This document shows, piece by piece, positions 1 through 4,483 of a DNA stretch of 6,920 bases. The notes under the pieces are model-generated. The model saw nothing but the letters and a program-made list of their open reading frames with translations, was not told the origin of the DNA and did not search any database. This DNA is from Scatosoma sp045128055 (GTDB lineage Bacteria; Bacillota; Clostridia; Christensenellales; Borkfalkiaceae). Location of the stretch: assembly GCA_045128055.1 (NCBI GenBank), contig JBGVRC010000116.1:1-6920 (forward strand). Direction: 5' to 3'. The position numbers and the translations under genes are program-made. Numbering within the stretch: position 1 is the first letter of the stretch; each line of letters starts with the position of its first letter.

Positions 1-1
1 T

Positions 2-232
2 TCCCGCATAACCGTGGATAAGATTGCGGATGAAAGCATCGGAAAAACCGAACGCGCCGTATTCGATCTTGGCGGTATTTCTTTTATGGACTCGACGGGG
101 ATAGGTTTTTTAATCGGCAGGTATAAAAAATTCTATCGCTACGGTATTCCCGTTTACGTCACCAACCTTTCCACCAGCACGGACAAAATCCTACAAATGA
201 GCGGCGTTTACTCGATTATTCCCAAAATATAA
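2..232 (+). CDS. spoIIAA: Anti-anti-sigma factor SpoIIAA, 5'-truncated by window edge
   Basis: STAS-domain protein of the sigma-F partner switch. In its unphosphorylated form it binds SpoIIAB and releases sigma F in the forespore; SpoIIAB inactivates it by phosphorylating one serine. The frame is open from the window edge and shows 76 residues. The family is usually about 115-120 residues, so roughly 40 N-terminal residues lie outside the window. The STAS signature FMDSTGIGFLIGRYK is clear, and the phosphorylatable serine is the TCG codon at 92-94. The end, MSGVYSIIPKI, matches the usual SpoIIAA C-terminus. The GTG at 14 is inside the domain and should not be taken as the start. Its stop codon overlaps the spoIIAB ribosome binding site. 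Position first in a SpoIIAA-SpoIIAB-sigF array separates it from other STAS proteins such as RsbV. Confidence 0.93.
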   Translation, partial: SRITVDKIADESIGKTERAVFDLGGISFMDSTGIGFLIGRYKKFYRYGIPVYVTNLSTSTDKILQMSGVYSIIPKI

Positions 233-237
233 AGGAG
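231..237 (+). promoter_or_regulatory. Ribosome binding site of spoIIAB
   Basis: AAAGGAG lies 6 nt before the ATG at 244 and overlaps the TAA stop of spoIIAA, so translation of the two genes is probably coupled. This near-perfect Shine-Dalgarno shows what a strong site looks like in this genome, for comparison with the genes below that lack one. Confidence 0.8.
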
Positions 238-243
238 AAAATT

Positions 244-723
244 ATGGATAACTATATGAAACTTGAAATTGCGGCGCTTGGCGAAAACGAAGGCTTTGCG
301 CGTAGCGCGGTGGCGGCGTTTGCGCTTTGCTTAAATCCGTCCTTGTCCGAGCTTTCCGATATCAAAACGGCTGTGTCCGAAGCGGTGACAAATTGCGTCG
401 TACACGCTTATAAAAAGGCAAACGACGGCAAAATTTTAATCGAATGTTTGGCAAAGCAGGACGAAAACGTAGCAAAATTACATATCAAAATCACCGATTT
501 CGGCTGTGGTATAGAAGACACCGAAAAGGTCGTCGCGCCGTTTTACACTTCTTTGCCCGATGAAGAACGTTCGGGTATGGGCTTTACCATTATGCAGGCG
601 TTTATGGACGAGTTTGCGTTAAAGAGCGAAAAAGACAAGGGGACGACGGTGCAAATGCTGAAAAAAATCGGGATGGAGTTTGCGACGGAAAGCCAAGGGG
701 AGAAAGAACGGATACATGCTTGA
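244..723 (+). CDS. spoIIAB: Anti-sigma F factor and serine kinase SpoIIAB
   Basis: GHKL-fold protein of 159 residues that binds and inhibits sigma F and also phosphorylates SpoIIAA. The ATP site is complete. The N box SEAVTNCVVHAY (45-56) carries Glu46 and the Mg-binding Asn50. The G1 box DFGCGI is at 85-90, the ATP-lid segment PDEERSGMGFTIM at 105-117, and KGTT at 132-135. Arg20 in GFAR matches the conserved residue reported to contact SpoIIAA and sigma F in Bacillus. The protein is about 13 residues longer than B. subtilis SpoIIAB (146) because of a charged C-terminal tail. The start ATG has an excellent RBS, and the last 8 nt overlap sigF, typical of coupled translation that keeps anti-sigma and sigma factor in balance. 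An RsbW homologue is unlikely because the partner sigma factor is sigma-F-like and the gene order is that of spoIIA. Confidence 0.96.
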   Translation: MDNYMKLEIAALGENEGFARSAVAAFALCLNPSLSELSDIKTAVSEAVTNCVVHAYKKANDGKILIECLAKQDENVAKLHIKITDFGCGIEDTEKVVAPFYTSLPDEERSGMGFTIMQAFMDEFALKSEKDKGTTVQMLKKIGMEFATESQGEKERIHA

Positions 724-1441
724 CGATAAAAGCACAATCGAATATATCCGAAAAGCCAAGCAGGGCGACGGAGCTGCGAAAGAAACGCTGGTAGAACACA
801 ACGTTTCGCTTGTCAAATGTATTGTTAAACGGTATTTGGGTAAGGGCGTAGATTACGACGATTTATTCCAAATCGCCTGCATGGGCTTCTTAAAAGCGAT
901 TATGGGCTTCGACGAAAGCTTCGGTGTGAAATTTTCCACCTACGCCGTACCGATGATAGCGGGGGAAATCAAACGTTTTATGCGTGACGACGGCACGGTA
1001 AAAGTTTCTCGCGCGATGAAGCAGGCGGCGAAAGAAATGAATATTTTTGTGGAAGAATACGTTTTAAAACACGGCAAACAGCCGTCCGTCGCAACCATTG
1101 CTCAGCAGTTTTCAATGGACGAAGCGGAAACGGTGTTTATTATGGGCTCGTCGAAAATGCCGTTATCCTTGCATAGCGGCGCGGACTTCAAGGACGGAAA
1201 AGAAAGGGAGCTTATCGAAACGCTGCCAGCCAAAGACGACCAGGACGAATGGTTGGATAAAATGCTGTTAAAAGGCGCAATAGACGCTTTGTCGGATCGG
1301 GATAAAAAAATTATTATGCTACGCTATTTTCGGGATATGACGCAAAGCGAAGTCGCGGAAAAAATCGGCGTGAGCCAAGTGCAGGTTTCCCGTATAGAAA
1401 ATAGAATTATCAAAGAGTTTCGGGAAAAATTAAGCGGATAA
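716..1441 (+). CDS. sigF: RNA polymerase sigma factor sigma F (SpoIIAC)
   Basis: First forespore-specific sigma factor, 241 residues (B. subtilis sigma F is 255). Region 2 is strong: DYDDLFQIACMGFLKAI (47-63) for core binding, then KFSTYAVPMIAGEIKRFMRD (72-91) for -10 melting and recognition. Region 3 spans about 100-150. Region 4 ends in a helix-turn-helix, MTQSEVAEKIGVSQVQVSRI (208-227), for -35 contact. The chosen ATG at 716 overlaps spoIIAB by 8 nt and has a purine-rich AAGGGGAG at 695-702. The in-frame ATG at 680 would add 12 basic residues and a 44-nt overlap, so it is less likely. Sequence alone would not rule out sigma G, since the two share regions 2 and 4, but placement after spoIIAB makes sigma F the clear choice. 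A terminator follows at once, and no spoVA genes follow as they do in B. subtilis. Confidence 0.95.
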   Translation: MLDDKSTIEYIRKAKQGDGAAKETLVEHNVSLVKCIVKRYLGKGVDYDDLFQIACMGFLKAIMGFDESFGVKFSTYAVPMIAGEIKRFMRDDGTVKVSRAMKQAAKEMNIFVEEYVLKHGKQPSVATIAQQFSMDEAETVFIMGSSKMPLSLHSGADFKDGKERELIETLPAKDDQDEWLDKMLLKGAIDALSDRDKKIIMLRYFRDMTQSEVAEKIGVSQVQVSRIENRIIKEFREKLSG

Positions 1442-1493
1442 AGCGCGTTTTTATGAAAAATCCTAACGGATTTTCTGCGAAGCGCGTTTTTTG
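1441..1493 (+). terminator. Probable terminator of the spoIIA operon
   Basis: It starts at the last base of the sigF stop codon. An inner stem AAAATCC/GGATTTT (1457-1463 with 1468-1474) closes a TAAC loop. The flanks are two direct copies of AAGCGCGTTTTT (1441-1452 and 1480-1491). Their self-complementary CGCG cores can pair to lengthen the stem, with a bulged G before AAA/TTT. The right copy ends in six T, as expected for intrinsic termination. The stem is imperfect and partly A/T-rich, so efficiency is uncertain. Confidence 0.6.
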
Positions 1494-1494
1494 T

Positions 1495-1522
1495 TTGCAA
1501 ATACGCTAAAATTTGTTATAAT
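1495..1522 (+). promoter_or_regulatory. Sigma-A extended -10 promoter for the CPBP-rlmH-M14-tadA genes
   Basis: A perfect -10, TATAAT (1517-1522), is preceded by TGT (1514-1516), giving an extended TGnTATAAT. A moderate -35, TTGCAA (1495-1500, 4 of 6 matches), sits 16 bp upstream. It lies just after the spoIIA terminator. The expected transcription start, 6-7 nt past the -10, falls at about 1529, the A of the next gene's ATG. Confidence 0.7.
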
Positions 1523-1528
1523 AAGAAT

Positions 1529-2443
1529 ATGAAAAATATGCAAAACGGACAAAACAATCGCCCTCAACAAAACGGATTTTTAGAAGAACTTACCGAAGCG
1601 CAAGCGTCGGGGCTTTCTTTTACCTTCGGCTTGGTTTTTTATTTGGTTTTGTCCCTTGTTTTTGTAATTTTTTTCGGTTCGCTTCAAGGTAAAGAGATAT
1701 ATTTATACGGACAATATCTCGTTTCTCCGCTTGCGATAGTCTTTGTGACGGTTGCGTACTTCTTCATTACGGGGAAAAACTTTAAAACCGTAGCCAAAAA
1801 ACAAAACTGCCACGTTAAATATTATTTGCTTGCCATTCTTTTACAAATGGGCTTGTTTTCCTTATCCGAACTCAACGGATATTTCTTGGCTTGGCTCGAA
1901 AAGTTCGGCTATCAACCGCCGTCTATCGAGTTGCCGAGTATGGACGGATTTGGGCTTGTAGGCGTATTGATTGCCGTAGCCCTTTTACCCGCGGTTTTTG
2001 AAGAAATTTTCTTTCGCGGTATTTTGTTTGACGGCTGCAAAGTGTTTGGCAACGCAGGGGCGGTGCTTCTTTGCGGCGCATTGTTCGCCTTGTATCATCA
2101 AAACCCCGCGCAGACCATTTATCAGTTCTGTTGCGGAGCGGCGTTCGCGCTCATCGCGCTTCGCGCGGGCAGTATTTTGCCCACCGTTTTGTCACACTTT
2201 TTAAACAACGCAGTCATACTTATTTTGACGAAGTTTGGGATAAACAGTTTCCCTTTGCCCGTGGCGATTACAGTACTTTGCGTATCAATTATCTGTCTTC
2301 TTGCTTCGCTTGTTTATTTAATTTTCTTTGATAAGAAAGAAGCGGAAAAAAAGACGGGTACGAAAAAGCAATTTTTGCTCGGCGCGCTCGGCGGAATTAT
2401 CATTTGCGGAATCACTTGGATTTCCGCGTTGTTTGTGGGGTGA
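1529..2443 (+). CDS. CPBP-family intramembrane glutamic protease (Abi/CAAX-protease-like)
   Basis: Polytopic membrane protein of 304 residues with about eight hydrophobic segments (roughly 31-50, 63-81, 98-116, 140-157, 174-190, 196-213, 216-235, 244-267, 284-303). The three CPBP motifs are present in order: EEIFFR (158-163, the EExxxR motif with the catalytic Glu), FALYH (186-190, FxxxH) and HFLNN (223-227, HxxxN). The first 25 residues are soluble and rich in Asn and Gln. Family members cleave within or near membranes; some process prenylated proteins, others bacteriocins or anti-sigma factors. The substrate here cannot be inferred. The ATG at 1529 has no Shine-Dalgarno and nearly coincides with the predicted transcription start; the ATG at 1538 (Met4) also lacks one. 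It begins a run of four closely spaced genes. Proximity to spoIIA is suggestive but not evidence of a sporulation role. Confidence 0.88.
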   Translation: MKNMQNGQNNRPQQNGFLEELTEAQASGLSFTFGLVFYLVLSLVFVIFFGSLQGKEIYLYGQYLVSPLAIVFVTVAYFFITGKNFKTVAKKQNCHVKYYLLAILLQMGLFSLSELNGYFLAWLEKFGYQPPSIELPSMDGFGLVGVLIAVALLPAVFEEIFFRGILFDGCKVFGNAGAVLLCGALFALYHQNPAQTIYQFCCGAAFALIALRAGSILPTVLSHFLNNAVILILTKFGINSFPLPVAITVLCVSIICLLASLVYLIFFDKKEAEKKTGTKKQFLLGALGGIIICGITWISALFVG

Positions 2444-2448
2444 ACGGT

Positions 2449-2886
2449 ATGCAAAAAATATATTTTGTCGTTGTGGGAAAAATTAAAGAAAGCTTTTACA
2501 CGGAAGCGGTCGCGGAATACGTCAAACGCCTTTCCCGCTTTGCAAAAGTGGAGATAAAAGAGCTTCCCGAAGGCGCAAACCCCGAAGCGGAAGCGGACGG
2601 AATTTTGCGCGCTTGCAAGGGCTACGTAATTGCGCTTGCCGTTGAAGGGGAGAAGCTATCCAGCGAAAAGCTGGCGATTAAATTACAAAAGCTTACCGAC
2701 GAAGGAAAAGATATTTCCTTTGTCATCGGCTCGTCCTGCGGTTTGTCCGACAAAGTGAAAAAGGCGGCGGATTTTAAGCTCTCCTTTTCGGATATGACCT
2801 TCCCGCACCAACTTATGCGCGTGATTTTAGCCGAGCAGGTCTACCGCGCGTTTATGATAAACGCAGGCTCTACCTATCATAAATAA
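2449..2886 (+). CDS. rlmH: 23S rRNA (pseudouridine1915-N3)-methyltransferase RlmH
   Basis: SPOUT-class methyltransferase that uses S-adenosylmethionine to methylate pseudouridine 1915 in helix 69 of 23S rRNA, acting as a homodimer on assembled 70S ribosomes. It has 145 residues. The N-terminal IYFVVVGKIKESFYTEAVAEY (4-24) is typical. The knot core FVIGSSCGLSDKV (91-103), the LSFSDMTFPHQLMRVILAEQ block (111-130) and the C-terminal YHK (143-145) are diagnostic. The family is usually 155-160 residues; the missing 10-15 fall around 40-55, between the second strand and the helix before the SAM site. The ATG at 2449 is preferred because the protein then starts like the family and GGGGTGA (2437-2443) overlaps the upstream stop as a ribosome site. 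The ATG at 2404 would overlap the protease gene by 40 nt. Confidence 0.95.
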   Translation: MQKIYFVVVGKIKESFYTEAVAEYVKRLSRFAKVEIKELPEGANPEAEADGILRACKGYVIALAVEGEKLSSEKLAIKLQKLTDEGKDISFVIGSSCGLSDKVKKAADFKLSFSDMTFPHQLMRVILAEQVYRAFMINAGSTYHK

Positions 2887-2920
2887 AGCAAACTTTTCTA
2901 CCTTTCGCATATAGTAAAGG

Positions 2921-3742
2921 GTGGATATTTATCAAAAAACAGTAGAATTTTATCAAAATTTTTACGGTCAAAAACAAATCATAGGCAAAAGCGTTTTTGG
3001 ACGAAATCTTTACGCGGTAAAAATCGGTTGCGGCTTTCCCGTGGGGCTCGTGCAATACGCAATGCACGGTAGAGAATTTATCACGGCGGAGCTTGCTTTT
3101 TTGCACGCGAAAGTCGGCGTTTTTCAAGGCAGTCTTTGGTTGCTTCCGCTCGTCAATCCCGACGGCGCGCTTTTGTCGGAAATAGGCTTAAACGCCGTTC
3201 CAAACGCGGAAAAAGAACGCTTGCTCTTTTTAAACGGCGCTAAGGAAGATTTTTCTTTGTGGAAAGCCAACGGCCGCGGGGTGGACTTAAACGTCAACTT
3301 CCCTGCAAAGTGGGGGCAGGGAGTAAAAAACACAAGGCGCGCAGGCGCGGAAAATTATATCGGGAAAAAGCCTTTCTCCGAGCCCGAAACCCGTGCGTTG
3401 AAAAGATTTACGCAAAAAATTAAGCCCGATTATACCGTAAGCTATCACACCAAGGGCGAAGAAATTTATTGGTATTTTTTTCAAGACGAAGCAAGACTTG
3501 TACGCGATGAAAAGCTGGCTTTGTCCCTATCCCAAACGACGGGTTATCCTTTAAAAACAGCGCAGGGAAGTGTGGGCGGTTATAAGGACTGGTGTATATC
3601 ACAGCTCAAAATTCCAGCCTTTACCATAGAAGCGGGGGACGATGCCTTGCAACACCCTATACGTAGCGATGGAATGGAAAGCATATTGACGAAAAATAAA
3701 GACGCGTTTTGGGCTCTTTCCAAGGCGTTTGTAGAAATATAG
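2921..3742 (+). CDS. M14 zinc peptidase, probably gamma-D-glutamyl-meso-DAP peptidase type
   Basis: Single-domain M14 metallopeptidase of about 273 residues. The Zn ligands are His49 and Glu52 (HGRE) and His176 (SYHTKGE), and the catalytic Glu is Glu237 (TIEAG). NGRGVDLNVNFPAKW (117-131) corresponds to the substrate-binding block. True carboxypeptidases have Asn-Arg there to hold the free C-terminus; here it is Asn124-Val125. Loss of that Arg, with the following FPA-W, resembles YqgT and endopeptidase I, which cut the gamma-D-Glu-meso-DAP bond of peptidoglycan stem peptides. No signal peptide or LysM domain is visible, so a cytoplasmic or mother-cell role in recycling muropeptides is plausible. 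The start is unsettled: a stop at 2915-2917 limits it, GTG at 2921 directly abuts the only SD-like AAAGG (2916-2920), and the next in-frame candidate is the rare ATT at 2927. Confidence 0.85.
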   Translation: MDIYQKTVEFYQNFYGQKQIIGKSVFGRNLYAVKIGCGFPVGLVQYAMHGREFITAELAFLHAKVGVFQGSLWLLPLVNPDGALLSEIGLNAVPNAEKERLLFLNGAKEDFSLWKANGRGVDLNVNFPAKWGQGVKNTRRAGAENYIGKKPFSEPETRALKRFTQKIKPDYTVSYHTKGEEIYWYFFQDEARLVRDEKLALSLSQTTGYPLKTAQGSVGGYKDWCISQLKIPAFTIEAGDDALQHPIRSDGMESILTKNKDAFWALSKAFVEI

Positions 3743-3753
3743 ACGATAAAAAT

Positions 3754-4293
3754 ATGAAAAGATTGACCAGAGAAGAAAAATTTATGCGCGCGGCGATAAA
3801 AGCGGCGAAAAAAGGACAAGCGGAAGGGGAAGTCCCCATCGGCGCGGTTGTCGTATACGAAGATAAAGTCGTTGCTAAGGGCTATAATAGGCGCGCGAGA
3901 TTACAGCTCGCTTCGGCGCACGCGGAAATGATGGCGATTGACAAAGCCTGCAAAAAATTTCATTCGTGGCGTTTGCCCGAAGGTTGCGAGCTTTACGTCA
4001 CGTTAGAGCCTTGTCCCATGTGTATGGGGGCAAGCTTAAACGCCCGCGTGGACAAAATTTATTTCGGCGCGTACGAACAAAAAGGCCGCTCGCTCACGTC
4101 CGCGCTTGCGGAAGCAAATCTTCTTAACCACACGACGGAAGTTGTGGGCGGCGTGTTGCAGGAAGAATGCTCGGCGTTGCTCAGCGGTTTTTTCATTTCT
4201 ATGCGCCAAAAGCAAAAGGAAGAAAAAGAACGCGCGAAAATGCAGGCGGAAATGGCAGCCGAAAATTTTAACGAGAAAGAAGCGGAAAAGTAA
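3754..4293 (+). CDS. tadA: tRNA-specific adenosine deaminase TadA
   Basis: Converts A34 to inosine at the wobble position of tRNA-Arg(ACG) so that it reads CGU, CGC and CGA codons; normally essential and homodimeric. It has 179 residues. The zinc-dependent deaminase site is intact: HAE (His56, catalytic Glu58) and PCPMC (86-90, Zn ligands Cys87 and Cys90). The flanking EVPIGAVVV (26-34) and YNRR (44-47) and the ending VLQEECSALLSGFF (134-147) fit TadA rather than a free cytidine or guanine deaminase. Residues about 150-179 form a charged Lys/Glu/Arg-rich tail, possibly helical, slightly longer than usual. The ATG at 3754 lies 11 nt after the M14 gene and aligns with known N-termini, but no clear Shine-Dalgarno precedes it. 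An earlier ATG at 3709 lies inside the M14 gene and adds non-conserved residues. In B. subtilis tadA is followed by the SRP RNA gene and dnaX; here prs follows. Confidence 0.95.
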   Translation: MKRLTREEKFMRAAIKAAKKGQAEGEVPIGAVVVYEDKVVAKGYNRRARLQLASAHAEMMAIDKACKKFHSWRLPEGCELYVTLEPCPMCMGASLNARVDKIYFGAYEQKGRSLTSALAEANLLNHTTEVVGGVLQEECSALLSGFFISMRQKQKEEKERAKMQAEMAAENFNEKEAEK

Positions 4294-4303
4294 GCGCATT
4301 TAG

Positions 4304-4332
4304 TTGACTTAAAGCAAGAAAAAAGGTATTAT
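4304..4332 (+). promoter_or_regulatory. Sigma-A promoter of prs
   Basis: TTGACT (4304-4309, 5 of 6 to the -35 consensus) and TATTAT (4327-4332, 5 of 6 to the -10) are separated by the ideal 17 bp, with A-rich DNA in the spacer. It is the best promoter in the window. Transcription should start near 4339-4341, giving prs a leader of about 145 nt. Confidence 0.85.
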
Positions 4333-4336
4333 AAAT

Positions 4337-4349
4337 ATATACGGTATAT
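4337..4349. promoter_or_regulatory. 13-bp palindrome at the predicted prs transcription start (possible operator)
   Basis: ATATAC-G-GTATAT is a perfect inverted repeat around one central base, beginning 5 nt after the -10 hexamer and covering the expected +1. A dimeric repressor bound here would block initiation. The regulator is unknown, and A/T-rich palindromes of this size can arise by chance. Confidence 0.35.
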
Positions 4350-4483
4350 TCGTCTTAAAAAAGGCGGAGATAAGAAATAGGGGAAGGGTGCAAAGCCCGA
4401 TGAGAAACACAACGGAAAAATTGCGCGCGACCACGCGGAAAAGCGTAACAGCGGCGCGAAGAAAATAATAAGGATGGTTACAC
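4339..4483 (+). promoter_or_regulatory. Structured 5' leader of prs (candidate cis-regulatory RNA)
   Basis: This stretch lies between the prs promoter and start codon. Three hairpins can be drawn by eye. P1: TTCGTCTT with AAGGCGGA (4349-4356 with 4361-4368), including two G-U pairs, AAAA loop. P2: GGGT with GCCC (4386-4389 with 4395-4398), GCAAA loop. P3: TT-CGCGC with GCGCGAA (4421-4428 with 4454-4460, G4423 bulged), containing an inner ACGC/GCGT stem (4433-4436 with 4443-4446) and a GGAAAA loop. A second G run, GGGG at 4380-4383, could compete for the C run of P2. The prs ribosome site AAGGATGG (4470-4477) lies just 3' of P3. No U-run terminator is visible, so control, if any, would more likely act on translation or RNA stability. 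The PRPP riboswitch (ykkC subtype 2b) consensus was not recognised. Confidence 0.5.
4400..4468 (+). CDS. Possible 22-residue basic leader peptide upstream of prs
   Basis: An ATG frame of 22 codons plus TAA ends 15 nt before the prs ATG. The peptide begins MRNTTEKLRATTRK and ends TAARRK; 8 of 22 residues are Lys or Arg and 5 are Thr. A purine-rich AGGGGA (4379-4384) lies 15 nt upstream, too far unless hairpin P2 (4386-4398) between them brings it close; GGG at 4386-4388 is nearer. Translating this frame would unfold P3 and place a terminating ribosome on the prs ribosome site. It may equally be a chance frame in a purine-rich leader. Confidence 0.25.
   Translation: MRNTTEKLRATTRKSVTAARRK

Noticed and set aside
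680..715. Earlier ATG for sigF adding 12 residues
   Set aside because: It lies deep inside spoIIAB, lacks a good RBS, and the added basic residues match no sigma F N-terminus; ATG 716 fits better.
4378..4468. Small SRP RNA gene (ffs/scr), expected after tadA in many Firmicutes
   Set aside because: The domain IV signature with a GGAA-type tetraloop flanked by CAGG and AGCAG is not present; the hairpin 4421-4460 has only a GGAAAA loop and an ACAGC, and it runs into the prs leader and RBS.
4339..4483. PRPP or guanidine riboswitch (ykkC family) before prs
   Set aside because: The conserved ykkC elements were not recognised in the leader. Only a covariance search could settle it, so the region is reported as an unassigned structured leader.
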